This document shows, piece after piece, positions 8,856 through 18,484 of a stretch of 61,003 nucleotides of DNA; within the stretch, counting starts at the first letter, position 1, and the number at the start of each line of letters is the position of its first letter. Origin of the DNA: Pseudomonas chlororaphis (GTDB taxonomy: Bacteria > Pseudomonadota > Gammaproteobacteria > Pseudomonadales > Pseudomonadaceae); the NCBI RefSeq assembly GCF_001921865.1, contig NZ_MSCT01000007.1, positions 1 to 61,003 of the forward strand. Reading direction: 5' to 3'. A program made the translations under genes and the position numbers. The notes beneath the pieces are model-generated. The model did no database searches, was not told the origin of the DNA, and saw only the letters and a list, made by a program, of their open reading frames with translations.

Positions 8856-11800
8856 ATGACTTCCGAATCGCCTGCAATCGACCAACTGCTGAAAAACCTC
8901 GACCACGCCATGCTCGCCGACCGCCACCGCTTGCGCCGGCAGCTGCTTGAGCTGCGCAAGAAGCCCGACGAGGCCAAGCTGGCGCAGTGGGTCGAGCGCA
9001 TGCAGGCGTCCTGCGCCCAGGTGGTGTCGCGGCGCGCCAGCGTGCCGTCGATCCGTTACGACGACAACCTGCCGATCGCCGCCAAGCGCGACGAGATCAA
9101 GGCCGCGCTGCACAAGCATCAGGTGCTGATCATCGCCGGCGAAACCGGCTCGGGTAAAACCACCCAATTGCCGAAGATCTGCCTGGAAATCGGCCGCGGC
9201 CAGCACGGCCTGATCGGCCACACCCAGCCCCGGCGGATCGCCGCGCGCAGCGTCGCCAGCCGGGTCGCCGAAGAGCTGGCGACCCCCTTGGGCGCGCTGG
9301 TGGGGTATCAGGTGCGCTTCGAGGACCAGAGCGATTCCAACACCCTGATCAAACTGATGACCGACGGTATCCTGCTGGCGGAAACCCAGAACGACCGCTA
9401 CCTGGAACGCTACGACACGATCATCGTCGACGAAGCCCACGAACGCAGCCTGAACATCGACTTCCTGTTGGGTTACCTGAAGACCTTGCTGCCGCGGCGT
9501 CCGGACCTGAAAGTCATCATCACCTCGGCGACCATCGACCTGGAGCGTTTTTCCAAGCACTTCGACGATGCGCCGATCGTCGAGGTGTCCGGGCGCACCT
9601 TCCCGGTGGAAACCTGGTATCGGCCGCTGACCCTGGAGCAGGACGAAGAGGGCAACCGGGTCGAGGACGACCTGACGGTGGACCAGGCGATTCTCGCCAC
9701 CCTCGACGAAATCGCCACCCACGAGCGCAGCGAACGGCGCAGCCCGGGCGACGTACTGGTGTTCCTGCCGGGCGAACGGGAGATTCGTGACGCCGCCGAG
9801 ATGCTGCGCAAGGCCCAGCTCAGGCACACCGAGATCCTGCCGTTGTATGCGCGGCTGTCGCCGGCCGAGCAGCAGCGGATTTTCCAGTCGCACCCGGGGC
9901 GTCGTGTGGTGCTGGCGACCAACGTCGCCGAGACTTCGCTGACCGTGCCGGGCATCCGCTACGTGATCGACAGCGGCACCGCGCGCATCAGCCGCTACAG
10001 CTACCGGGCCAAGGTCCAGCGCCTGCCCATCGAGGCGATTTCCCAGGCCAGCGCCAACCAGCGCAAAGGCCGCTGCGGCCGGGTCGAGCCGGGGATCTGC
10101 GTGCGCCTGTACAGCGAGGAGGATTTCAACGGCCGTCCGGAATTCACCGACCCGGAAATCCTGCGCACCAACCTCGCGGCGGTGATCTTGCAGATGCTCC
10201 ATTTGCGCCTTGGCGAAATCACCGCGTTTCCGTTTATCGAACCGCCGGACGGCAAGGCCATCAGCGATGGTTTCAACCTGCTGCAAGAACTCTCGGCGGT
10301 GGACCGCAACAGCCAGCTGACCCCGCTGGGCCGTCAGCTCGCGCGCCTGCCGGTGGACCCGCGCATGGGTCGCATGCTGCTCGAGGCGGCCAAGCTCGGC
10401 AGTTTGCAGGAAGTGCTGATCGTCGCCAGCGCCATGTCGATCCAGGACCCGCGCGAGCGGCCGCCGGAGCGTCAACAAGCGGCCGACCAGGCCCACGCGC
10501 AATGGAAAGACGCGGACTCGGACTTCGCCGGGCTGGTCAATCTGTGGCGCGGTTTCGAAGAACAGCGCCAGGCGTTGACCGCCAGCCCGCTGCGCAACTG
10601 GTGCCGGAAGAATTTCCTCAATTACTTGCGCTTGCGCGAGTGGCGCGACTCCCATCGCCAACTGAACCTGATCTGCCGCGACCTGCAACTGAGCCTGAAC
10701 AAGGAACCGGCCGACTACCCGAAACTGCACAAGGCGGTGCTGGTCGGCCTGCTGAGCCAGATCGGCCAGAAGACCGAAGACGGCGATTACCTCGGCGCCC
10801 GCCAGCGGCGTTTCTGGGTGCACCCGTCCTCGGGCTTGGGCAAGAAACGCCCGCAGTGGCTGATGACCGCCGAGCTGGTGGAAACCACCAAGCTCTATGC
10901 GCGCATGGTGGCCAAGATCGAGCCGGACTGGATCGAGCCGCTGGCCGGGCACCTGATCAAGAAGAACCACTTCGAGCCCCATTGGGAGAAGAAGCGCGGG
11001 CAGGTGGTGGCCTACGAGCAGATCACCTTGTTCGGCCTGATCGTGGTCGGCCGGCGCCCGGTGCATTACGGCCCGGTGGACCCGGTGGTGTCGCGCGAGC
11101 TGTTTATCCGCGAAGGCCTGGTACGCGGCGAGATTCAGTCGAAAGCCAAGTGCCTGAGCGCCAACACCCGCCTGCTGGAACAGCTCGACGAGCTGGAAGC
11201 CAAGGCCCGGCGGCGCGACATCCTCGCCGACGAGGAAACCCTGTTCGCCTTCTACGACGCGCGTTTGCCGGCGGAAATTCACCAGACCGCCACCTTCGAC
11301 AGCTGGTACCGGGTCAACAGCCAGAAAGATCCGCAACTGCTGATCATGCGCGAGGAAGACGTGCTGGCCCGCGAGGCCAGCGAAGTCACTGCCATGCAGT
11401 ACCCGGATACCCTGCACATCGGCGACCTGGAGCTGGCCCTGAGTTACCACTTCGAGCCCAACCATCCGCGGGACGGCGTGACCTTGCGGGTGCCTGCGCC
11501 GCTGTTGCCGGCGCTGCCCGCCGAGCGCCTGGAATGGCTGGTGCCGGGCTTGGTGGAAGCCAAGTGCATCGCCCTGGTGCGCAACCTGCCCAAGGCGCTG
11601 CGCAAGAACTTCGTGCCGGTGCCGGACTTCGTCAAGGCGGCGCTGGCGCGTATCGATTTCGCCCAGGGTTCGTTGCCCCAGGCGCTGGGCTGCGAGCTGC
11701 TGCGCATGACCGGCGCGCGGGTCAGCGACGAAGCCTGGGCCGAGTCGGCGCAACAGGTGGAAAGCCACCTGCGGATGAACCTGGAAATCGTCGACGCCCA

Positions 11801-12767
11801 GGGCAAGTTCCTCGGCGAAGGCCGCGACCTGGCTGAGCTCACCGCGCGTTTCGCCGAAGCCAGCCAGGCCGCGCTGGCGGTGCCGCAAACCGCGAAAAGC
11901 CAGCAGCCGGTGGAAGCCAAGGTGTTCGCCGCGGTGGCAGAGAAGACCCAGCAGAAGATCGCCGGGCTGTCGATGACGGTGTATCCGGCGCTGGTAGAAG
12001 AGGGCGGGACGGTCAAGGAAGGGCGTTTCTCGACCCAGGCCGAGGCCGAGTTCCAGCATCGCCGGGCGCTGCAACGCCTGTTGCTGCAACAACTGGCCGA
12101 ACCGGCCAAGTTCCTGCGCAACAAGCTGCCGGGGCTGACTGAGCTGGGCCTGCTGTACCGCGAGCTGGGACGGGTCGACGCGCTGGTCGAGGACATCCTG
12201 CTGGCCAGCCTCGACAGCTGCGTGCTGGAAGGCGAGGACAGCCTGCCGCGGGACGGCGCCGGCCTGGCGTCGCTGGCCGAGCGCAAGCGCGGCAACTGGA
12301 CCGAGCATGCCGAGCGCCTGGCACGCCTGACCCTGGAGATCCTCAAGCTCTGGCACGGCCTGCAAAAACGCTTCAAGGGCAAGATCGACCTGGCCCAGGC
12401 GGTGGCGCTGAACGACATCAAGTCGCAGCTCAGCCACCTGGTGTACCCGGGCTTCGTCCGGGAAACGCCGGGGCAATGGCTCAAGGAACTGCCGCGTTAC
12501 CTCAAGGCCGTCGAACTGCGTTTCGAGAAGCTGGGTAGCCAGGTGCAGAAGGACCGGGTCTGGAGCAGCGAACTGAGCAACCTGTGGAACCAGTACCAGG
12601 CGCGTGCCGACAAGCATGCCCAGGAAGGCAAGCGCGATCCGCAGCTGGAGCTGTACCGCTGGTGGCTGGAGGAATACCGGGTATCGCTGTTCGCCCAGCA
12701 GTTGGGGACCAAGGCGCCGATCTCCGACAAGCGCCTGAACAAGCAGTGGAGTCAGGTCGAAGCCTGA
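8856..12767 (+). CDS. hrpA: ATP-dependent RNA helicase HrpA (DEAH box)
   Basis: A 1303-residue DEAH-box helicase close to the E. coli HrpA length (about 1300). Motifs in order: Walker A GETGSGKTTQ (about 97), DEAH box IVDEAHERSLN (about 192), motif III TSATID, and motif VI QRKGRCGRVEPG. These are followed by helicase-associated and OB-fold domains and the long C-terminal extension (DUF3418) that separates HrpA from shorter DEAH proteins. HrpA acts on ribosomes and mRNA, and in E. coli rescues stalled ribosomes. No strong Shine-Dalgarno sequence is seen before the ATG at 8856. Confidence 0.97.
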   Translation: MTSESPAIDQLLKNLDHAMLADRHRLRRQLLELRKKPDEAKLAQWVERMQASCAQVVSRRASVPSIRYDDNLPIAAKRDEIKAALHKHQVLIIAGETGSGKTTQLPKICLEIGRGQHGLIGHTQPRRIAARSVASRVAEELATPLGALVGYQVRFEDQSDSNTLIKLMTDGILLAETQNDRYLERYDTIIVDEAHERSLNIDFLLGYLKTLLPRRPDLKVIITSATIDLERFSKHFDDAPIVEVSGRTFPVETWYRPLTLEQDEEGNRVEDDLTVDQAILATLDEIATHERSERRSPGDVLVFLPGEREIRDAAEMLRKAQLRHTEILPLYARLSPAEQQRIFQSHPGRRVVLATNVAETSLTVPGIRYVIDSGTARISRYSYRAKVQRLPIEAISQASANQRKGRCGRVEPGICVRLYSEEDFNGRPEFTDPEILRTNLAAVILQMLHLRLGEITAFPFIEPPDGKAISDGFNLLQELSAVDRNSQLTPLGRQLARLPVDPRMGRMLLEAAKLGSLQEVLIVASAMSIQDPRERPPERQQAADQAHAQWKDADSDFAGLVNLWRGFEEQRQALTASPLRNWCRKNFLNYLRLREWRDSHRQLNLICRDLQLSLNKEPADYPKLHKAVLVGLLSQIGQKTEDGDYLGARQRRFWVHPSSGLGKKRPQWLMTAELVETTKLYARMVAKIEPDWIEPLAGHLIKKNHFEPHWEKKRGQVVAYEQITLFGLIVVGRRPVHYGPVDPVVSRELFIREGLVRGEIQSKAKCLSANTRLLEQLDELEAKARRRDILADEETLFAFYDARLPAEIHQTATFDSWYRVNSQKDPQLLIMREEDVLAREASEVTAMQYPDTLHIGDLELALSYHFEPNHPRDGVTLRVPAPLLPALPAERLEWLVPGLVEAKCIALVRNLPKALRKNFVPVPDFVKAALARIDFAQGSLPQALGCELLRMTGARVSDEAWAESAQQVESHLRMNLEIVDAQGKFLGEGRDLAELTARFAEASQAALAVPQTAKSQQPVEAKVFAAVAEKTQQKIAGLSMTVYPALVEEGGTVKEGRFSTQAEAEFQHRRALQRLLLQQLAEPAKFLRNKLPGLTELGLLYRELGRVDALVEDILLASLDSCVLEGEDSLPRDGAGLASLAERKRGNWTEHAERLARLTLEILKLWHGLQKRFKGKIDLAQAVALNDIKSQLSHLVYPGFVRETPGQWLKELPRYLKAVELRFEKLGSQVQKDRVWSSELSNLWNQYQARADKHAQEGKRDPQLELYRWWLEEYRVSLFAQQLGTKAPISDKRLNKQWSQVEA

Positions 12768-13134
12768 CAAGAGCACGGCTGCTGCGCAGCCGTACGCAGG
12801 CTTCGCCAGCGGCTACCGGGAGCAGCGCGGCGTATGCCTGTAGCCGCTGCCGCAGGCTGCGCAAGGTCCCGCAGGGACCTCGAGGCCCTCGAAAGCGCCG
12901 CGGCTACAGGAATTGACAGCATTGCGGCGATTAAGCGTGCCGAGGGGGCGAAATGCCTGGGTTTATGGCAAACTTCGCCGTTATAAATACCGACCCCGCG
13001 GTTTTGAGCGTTCGCCATCCGGGCCAAGCGGAATAAAGCGATGTCAGGTCCGGTCTCGCCCGTCGGGATCGACCATTTACGGTTTGGTACGGCGGTACCA
13101 ATACCCTCTGCCAGAACAGAATAGAGGAACGAAC
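12768..13134. repeat. REP-type repeat and leader of the KAS III gene
   Basis: At about 12790-12910 lies a REP-like element (TGTAGCCGCTGCCGCAGGCT, an inner AGGTCCCGCAGGGACCT palindrome, and a closing GCCGCGGCTACAGG). The rest, to 13134, is the upstream region of the ketoacyl-ACP synthase gene. It holds a short GGTAC-GGCG-GTACC inverted repeat at about 13086-13100 that could be an operator. Confidence 0.6.
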
Positions 13135-14256
13135 GTGCATAACGTCGTCATCAGCGGCACTGGCCTGTACACCCCGGCCAACAGCATCTCCAACGAAGAG
13201 CTGGTGCAGTCTTTCAACACCTACGTGCATCAGTTCAACGCCGACAACGCGCCAGCGATCGAGCGCGGCGAGGTCCAGGCCCTGACTGAGTCCAGCGCGG
13301 CCTTCATCGAAAAAGCCTCCGGCATCAAAAGCCGTTTCGTCATGGACAAGGACGGCATCCTCGATCCGGCCCGCATGGCCCCGCGCCTGCCCGAGCGCTC
13401 CAACGACGAATGGTCGGTGCTCTGCCAGATGGCTATCGGCGCCGCCGAACAGGCCCTGCAACGCGCTGGCAAGACCGCGGCGGACATCGACGGGGTCATC
13501 GTCGCCTGCTCCAACCTGCAACGCGCCTATCCGGCCATCGCCATCGAAGTCCAGGAAGCCCTGGGCATCGAAGGGTTCGGTTTCGACATGAACGTGGCCT
13601 GTTCCTCGGCCACCTTCGGCATCCAGGCCGCCTGCAACAGCGTGCAGTTGGGCCAGGCCCGGGCGATCCTGATGGTCAACCCGGAAGTCTGCACCGGCCA
13701 CTTGAACTTCCGCGACCGCGACAGCCACTTCATCTTCGGCGACGCGGCCACCGCGGTGATCGTCGAGCGGGCTGATCTCGCCACCTCGGCGTACCAGTTC
13801 GACATCGTCAGCACCAAGCTGCTGACCAAGTTTTCCAACAACATCCGCAACAACTTCGGCTTCCTCAACCGCGCCGCGGAAGAGGGCATCGGCGCGCCGG
13901 ACAAACTCTTCGTGCAGGAAGGCCGCAAGGTGTTCCGCGACGTTTGCCCGATGGTCGCGGAGCTGATCGCCGAACACCTGCAGGAAAACCAGCTGAACGT
14001 CAGCGACGTGAAGCGTTTCTGGCTGCACCAGGCCAACCTCAGCATGAACCACTTGATCGTCAAGAAGCTGCTGGGCCGCGAGGCCACCGAAGCCGAGGCG
14101 CCGGTGATTCTCGACACCTACGCCAACACCAGTTCGGCCGGTTCGGTCATCGCCTTCCACAAGAACCAGGACGACCTGCCAAGCGGTTCGCTGGCGGTGC
14201 TCAGTTCGTTCGGCGCCGGTTATTCGATTGGCAGTGTGCTTCTGCGCAAGCGTTGA
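13135..14256 (+). CDS. Beta-ketoacyl-ACP synthase III family protein (PA3286-like)
   Basis: A 373-residue thiolase-fold condensing enzyme. The GTG start at 13135 follows AGAGGAAC and gives an N-terminus (HNVVISGTGLYTP) that matches the family; longer frames extend into intergenic sequence. The catalytic triad is Cys156 (NVACSSATFG), His298 (FWLHQANLSMN) and Asn331 (YANTSSAGS). The sequence resembles the P. aeruginosa PA3286 branch, reported to condense medium-chain acyl-CoA from beta-oxidation with malonyl-ACP, rather than canonical FabH. The assignment to that branch is from memory of the family. Confidence 0.88.
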   Translation: MHNVVISGTGLYTPANSISNEELVQSFNTYVHQFNADNAPAIERGEVQALTESSAAFIEKASGIKSRFVMDKDGILDPARMAPRLPERSNDEWSVLCQMAIGAAEQALQRAGKTAADIDGVIVACSNLQRAYPAIAIEVQEALGIEGFGFDMNVACSSATFGIQAACNSVQLGQARAILMVNPEVCTGHLNFRDRDSHFIFGDAATAVIVERADLATSAYQFDIVSTKLLTKFSNNIRNNFGFLNRAAEEGIGAPDKLFVQEGRKVFRDVCPMVAELIAEHLQENQLNVSDVKRFWLHQANLSMNHLIVKKLLGREATEAEAPVILDTYANTSSAGSVIAFHKNQDDLPSGSLAVLSSFGAGYSIGSVLLRKR

Positions 14257-14326
14257 CAGTCTTATGGATCACCGCCGCCGGTTGATGCCGGCGCCGGTGA
14301 CTCCTGATTTCGATGACGAGGCATGA

Positions 14327-14941
14327 ATGTCCGCAGCTGACGACCCGCAACTGCTTGAACGCCTGCTGGCCGGCGAGCAAAAGGCCTACAAGGAACTGGT
14401 CAGTACTTACCAGAGCGCGATGCGCGCCGTGGCCTACGCCATTGTCGGCCAGCGCCACGCCGACGAAGTGGTGCAGGACGCCTGGCTGTCGGTGGTGCGC
14501 AACCTGGCCGGTTTCCAGGGGCGCTCCAGCCTCAAGACCTGGCTGTTGACCATCACCGCCAACTCGGCCAAGAGCCGCTACAAACAGAACCGCCGGGAAG
14601 TCCTGCTGGACGACCTGCCGGCGCCCCACGGCACCATCGGCGACGAACGCTTTTCCCCCACGGACGGCCACTGGCTGGTGGCGCCGTTCGCCTGGCACGC
14701 CGACACCCCGGAAGCCCTGCTGACCGAGGCCGAGCTGCGCGACTGCCTGGAGCACACCCTGCTCAGCCTGTCGGAGTTGCAAGGCAGCGTGCTGACCCTG
14801 CGCGAGCGCCAGGGCCTGGAGTTGGAGGAAATCTGTAATCTTCTGGACATTTCCCTCTCCAATGTCCGGGTGCTGCTGCATCGAGCGCGGCTCAAGATTT
14901 TTGCCACGGTGGAGCACTTCGAGGAGACCGGCCAATGCTGA
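14327..14941 (+). CDS. ECF-type RNA polymerase sigma factor
   Basis: A 204-residue sigma-70 family ECF factor. Region 2 lies at about residues 25-90 (AVAYAIVGQRHADEVVQDAW, then LKTWLLTITANSAKSRY). Region 4 lies at about 145-195 (LSELQGSVLTLRERQGLELEEICNLLDIS, then NVRVLLHRARLK). The ATG is preceded by ACGAGGC. Its last codons overlap the start of a small zinc-finger gene, the standard sigma/anti-sigma layout. The extra acidic linker between regions 2 and 4 (about 95-130) is longer than in minimal ECFs. Its regulon is not deducible here. Confidence 0.93.
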   Translation: MSAADDPQLLERLLAGEQKAYKELVSTYQSAMRAVAYAIVGQRHADEVVQDAWLSVVRNLAGFQGRSSLKTWLLTITANSAKSRYKQNRREVLLDDLPAPHGTIGDERFSPTDGHWLVAPFAWHADTPEALLTEAELRDCLEHTLLSLSELQGSVLTLRERQGLELEEICNLLDISLSNVRVLLHRARLKIFATVEHFEETGQC

Positions 14942-15168
14942 CCTGCAAGGAACAAGTGGCACGCACCAGCGACTATCTCGATGGTCAGCTGAGTTTTCGT
15001 CAGCGTTTGCTTCAACGCCATCACCTGTTGTTCTGCCCCAATTGCCGGCGTTTCGTGCGGCAGATGCGCTTGATGCAGGCCACCCTGCGCAAGCTGCCGG
15101 AGCCTCCTGTGCCCGGTGTCGACGACCTGGTCGCGCGCCTTGTCGCCGAGCATGACCGCGGCGCCTGA
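14935..15168 (+). CDS. Zinc-finger putative anti-sigma factor
   Basis: A 77-residue protein whose ATG overlaps the sigma-factor stop by 7 nt (ATGCTGA type), implying translational coupling. It carries the HxxxCxxC signature of the ZAS anti-sigma domain at His30-Cys34-Cys37, plus Cys4. Arg-rich helices surround the finger. There is no transmembrane segment, so it would be a soluble anti-sigma or redox sensor rather than a membrane-bound one. The function is inferred from the motif and operon position. Confidence 0.82.
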   Translation: MLTCKEQVARTSDYLDGQLSFRQRLLQRHHLLFCPNCRRFVRQMRLMQATLRKLPEPPVPGVDDLVARLVAEHDRGA

Positions 15169-15170
15169 TC

Positions 15171-15410
15171 CCTCAAGAGCGCGACCGCTTCGCGCTCGTT
15201 CGCAGGCTGCGCCAGCGGCTACACAAAGCACCCGAGGTTCACACCTGTAGCCGCTGCCGGGCCTCAAGAGCGCGACCGCTTCGTGCTCGTTCGCAGGCTG
15301 CGCCAACGGCGACACACAGCACCCGAGGTTTACGCCTGTAGCCGCTGCCGCAGGCTGCGAACGGCCGGCACGGCCGCAAAGGCCTGAAGGTTGTCGAAAG
15401 CCTTCGGCCT
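15171..15410. repeat. 91-bp tandem REP-type repeats
   Basis: CCTCAAGAGCGCGACCGCTT starts at 15171 and again at 15262 (period 91 bp). Each copy runs into GCAGGCTGCGCCA(G/A)CGG and a TGTAGCCGCTGCCG half-palindrome. This is a two-copy tandem of REP-like sequence after the sigma/anti-sigma operon. The rest of the gap to 15648 is porin leader. Confidence 0.8.
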
Positions 15411-15517
15411 TATCGCGGTTTGTACCGACACCTGAATCTCCCCATCTGCAAAATCCCCCGCCGACCGCTCTAGTACAGGCTTTTTGCCTTATTTCGATTC
15501 GGAGTAAAAAAGTTCCG

Positions 15518-15535
15518 CTGTCATCAAATCTTTAT
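15518..15535 (+). promoter_or_regulatory. Candidate degenerate Pho box upstream of the porin
   Basis: CTGTCAT at 15518-15524 matches a PhoB half-site exactly. The following half (TCTTTAT) matches poorly, so the box is imperfect. It lies about 115-130 bp upstream of a gene of the OprO/OprP family, whose members are phosphate-starvation induced, which is the main reason to note it. Confidence 0.35.
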
Positions 15536-15648
15536 CTAGAAGCAACTCCCCTGAAATAACCCGCCGCCAAGATTCCCTCCCAACACAAGCGGGCCTGACT
15601 CGCGTGTTTTTTCCAGCGCTACAGACCACCAATTAGGGGAAATCTTCG

Positions 15649-16992
15649 ATGATCCGTAAGCACTTCGCCGGTTTTGCCGCCAGCGCCCTGGCCCTGGCAG
15701 TTACCGCCCAGGCTTTCGCTGGCACCGTCACCACCGACGGCGCCGATATCGTAGTCAAGACCAAGGGCGGCCTTGAGGTCGCTACCACCGACAAAGAGTT
15801 CAGCTTCAAACTCGGTGGTCGCCTGCAAGCCGACTACAGCCGCTTCGACGGTGTCTACACCAAGAACGGTGACTCCGCCGACGCCGCCTACTTCCGTCGC
15901 GCGTTCCTCGAACTGTCCGGCGTGCTGTACACCGACTGGGCTTACACCATCAACTACGACTTCTCCCACAACACCGGCGACTCCGACAACGGGTACTTCG
16001 ATGAGGCCTCGCTGGCCTACAACGGCTTCAAGCCGGTGTCGATCAAGGTCGGTCGTTTCGACCCCGACTTCGGCCTGGAAAAAGCCACCAGCTCCAAGTG
16101 GGTCACCGCGCCTGAGCGCAACATGGCCTACGACATGATCGACTGGGCCAACACTCACCAGAACGGCATGGGCCTGCAGGCTTCCAGCACCTTCGCCGAC
16201 TCCTTCTACGCCTCGGCTGGCGTGTTCAGCAAGGACACCGACGACACCGACGGCGACAGCGTCAAGCAGGTCAACGGTCGTTTCGTCTTCGCCCCGATGC
16301 ACGATGCCGGCAACGTCCTGCACTTCGGTGTGAACGTGGCTTCGCGCGATGTCTCCGACACCGCGTTCGACTCCCGCTACCGCACCCGCATGGGCATGCG
16401 CGGCGTGGAAACCCTGGGCGGCAACGATGCCGGCACCAACGGCAACCGTCCGGTACTGGGTGGCAGCTCGACTTCGCCGGCCGGTTCCTACGACCGCGAC
16501 ACCGCGCTGGGCCTGGAAGCCGCGTTCGCCATGGGCCCGGCCTCGATCCAGGGCGAATACATCACCCGCAAGACCAAGGCCGATTCCAACGCTTATGAAG
16601 ACATCAAGGGCCACGGTTTCTACGTGCAGGGCGCGTACACCCTGACCGGCGAAGCCCGCGGTTATAAAGTCGGCAAGTTCGACGCCATCAAGCCAGCCAA
16701 CAAGGCCTACGGCGCCTGGGAAGTGTTCTATCGCTACGACAGCCTGACCGTCGAAGACGACAACATCACCACCGCCAGCCTGACCCGCGACGTCGGCGAC
16801 GCCGAAGTCAAGGTGCATAACCTGGGTGTGAACTGGTACGCCAACGAAGCGGTGAAAATCTCCGCCACTTACGTCAAGGCCAAGACCGACAAGATCACCA
16901 ACGCCACCGCGGCCAGCGGCGGTACCCCGGCCGCGCGCACCGGCGACGACGACGGCGACGGTTTCATCGTTCGCGCGCAGTACGTGTTCTGA
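15649..16992 (+). CDS. Phosphate/polyphosphate-selective porin, OprO/OprP family
   Basis: A 447-residue outer-membrane porin. The signal peptide is about residues 1-24 (cleavage after AQAFA). The mature part begins with the typical [20 protein letters not shown] and [20 protein letters not shown] segments, and the protein ends in the aromatic barrel terminus AQYVF. Length and sequence match OprP/OprO, trimeric channels with Lys/Arg ladders for phosphate or pyrophosphate; which of the two it is cannot be decided here. The Shine-Dalgarno is AGGGGAAA. A strong hairpin terminator follows. Confidence 0.9.
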   Translation: MIRKHFAGFAASALALAVTAQAFAGTVTTDGADIVVKTKGGLEVATTDKEFSFKLGGRLQADYSRFDGVYTKNGDSADAAYFRRAFLELSGVLYTDWAYTINYDFSHNTGDSDNGYFDEASLAYNGFKPVSIKVGRFDPDFGLEKATSSKWVTAPERNMAYDMIDWANTHQNGMGLQASSTFADSFYASAGVFSKDTDDTDGDSVKQVNGRFVFAPMHDAGNVLHFGVNVASRDVSDTAFDSRYRTRMGMRGVETLGGNDAGTNGNRPVLGGSSTSPAGSYDRDTALGLEAAFAMGPASIQGEYITRKTKADSNAYEDIKGHGFYVQGAYTLTGEARGYKVGKFDAIKPANKAYGAWEVFYRYDSLTVEDDNITTASLTRDVGDAEVKVHNLGVNWYANEAVKISATYVKAKTDKITNATAASGGTPAARTGDDDGDGFIVRAQYVF

Positions 16993-17050
16993 GGTTGATG
17001 CACCTGCTGTAAAGAGCTCTTTCTCATCCGTTAAAGCTCCTTTCGTTTCA

Positions 17051-17076
17051 GCCCCGCTCCAGCGGGGCTTTTTTTG
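17051..17076 (+). terminator. Rho-independent terminator after the porin gene
   Basis: The 8-bp stem GCCCCGCT / AGCGGGGC with a 2-nt loop is followed by an uninterrupted run of eight Ts, a classic intrinsic terminator on the plus strand. Confidence 0.93.
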
Positions 17077-17111
17077 CCTGCAGCTTTTTGCCCGCAGCTT
17101 GGGGCCCAAGC

Positions 17112-18389
17112 CTAGCGCCAGACCGGCAGCAGATCGAAGCTGAACAACAGATGGGCCACGGCATTGGCCAGGCCGAACAGCAGCACCAGGACGATCATCG
17201 GCGTGCCGCCCCAGACCCGGTACAGCGGGCTGGCGAAGCGTTTGCGCGAGGCATGGGCGAGCAGCGCCGGGGTGATCACCGCCCACACGGTCGCCGCCAG
17301 GCCCGCGAAGCCGATGGCGAGGATGAAGCCTTCCGGCCAGGCCAGCGCGCAGCCGATCGGCGGGGCGAAGGTGACCAGCACGCTGCTCATGCGGCCACGT
17401 GGGCTGTCGTCGAAACCCAGGGAATCGGCCAGGTAGTCGAACAGCCCGAGGGTGACGCCGAGGAACGAGCAGGCCACGGCGAAATTCGAGAACAGGGTCA
17501 GCAGCAAGTCGACCCGGGTACTGTCGAGCATGCTGCCCAGGGCGCTGATCAGCACGTCGATGGTGCCGCCCTGGCGAGCGATGTCCTTGAACTGCTCGCG
17601 GGGCAGGGTGCCCATGGTGCAGAGCATCCACACGGCGTACAGGAGCAGGGCGATCAGGGTGCCGATCAGCAGGCAGTTGCGGATGCGCCGCGGGTCCTTG
17701 CCGTAGTGCTTCATCAGGCTCGGCACGTTGCCGTGGAAGCCGAAGGAGGTCAGGCAGAACGGCAGGGTCATCAGCAGGTAGGGCAGGTAGTCGGGGTGCG
17801 GATTGCCGCGGTCGAGCAGGATCTGCGGCTGCACATGGCCGAGCAGGCCGCCGAAGGTCAGGAAGAACGCGAGGATCTTGGCGCCGAACAGCAGGCTGGT
17901 GATCCGGCTGACCGCCGCGGTGCTGAGCCAGACCACCAGGGCCACCGCCAGGGCGAACGCCAGGCCGGCGCTGCGCGAGGAAATCTCCAGGCCCAGGCCG
18001 TGGGCGGTGTGGCGGATCACCGAGCCGCTGGCGGAGATATAGGCATAGGTCAGGATGTACAGGACGAACACCAGGCTGGCGCCGTTGAACAGGCTCCAGC
18101 GCCGGCCGAGCAGGTCGCGGGTGATGGTCGAGAAGCTCGCCCCCGGCCGGTAGTTGAGGTTGGCTTCGAGAATCATCAGCCCCGAATGCAGGGTGCAGAA
18201 CCAGGTCAGCAGCAGGACCGCGAGGGAGCCCTGGAACCACAGGCCCGACATCATCACCGGCAGCGAGAACATGCCCGCCCCGACAATGGTGCCGCCGATG
18301 ATCATGGCGCCGCCGACGACCGAGGGCCGGCGTTCGGCGAGCGGGTCGTGGGAGGTCGAAGGGGATGAAACGATGGACGTACCGCGCAT
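17112..18389 (-). CDS. mtr: Tryptophan/aromatic amino acid permease, Mtr-type
   Basis: A 425-residue inner-membrane protein of the hydroxy/aromatic amino acid permease family (Mtr, TnaB, TyrP). About eleven membrane helices are visible. Family marks are [20 protein letters not shown] near residue 27 and the [18 protein letters not shown] stretch in the middle. The ATG at 18389 was chosen because the N-terminus then matches the family; a longer frame continues antisense over the amidase. It lies 95 bp downstream of iaaH on the same strand, so it probably supplies tryptophan to the auxin pathway encoded upstream. The ribosome-binding site is weak. Confidence 0.9.
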   Translation of the reverse strand: MRGTSIVSSPSTSHDPLAERRPSVVGGAMIIGGTIVGAGMFSLPVMMSGLWFQGSLAVLLLTWFCTLHSGLMILEANLNYRPGASFSTITRDLLGRRWSLFNGASLVFVLYILTYAYISASGSVIRHTAHGLGLEISSRSAGLAFALAVALVVWLSTAAVSRITSLLFGAKILAFFLTFGGLLGHVQPQILLDRGNPHPDYLPYLLMTLPFCLTSFGFHGNVPSLMKHYGKDPRRIRNCLLIGTLIALLLYAVWMLCTMGTLPREQFKDIARQGGTIDVLISALGSMLDSTRVDLLLTLFSNFAVACSFLGVTLGLFDYLADSLGFDDSPRGRMSSVLVTFAPPIGCALAWPEGFILAIGFAGLAATVWAVITPALLAHASRKRFASPLYRVWGGTPMIVLVLLFGLANAVAHLLFSFDLLPVWR

Positions 18390-18484
18390 GGCAGGGCCTG
18401 CAATGAAAATTGTTATTGGAGGTAGCGAGGGCGCGGCGCGGGCGGCGGAAACCGGCGGACCGGCCCCGCGCACCCGGCGCCGGT

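Noticed and set aside
8637..12776. 1379-codon minus-strand frame
   Set aside because: Antisense of hrpA, whose motifs are complete; the frame is a by-product of third-position GC bias.
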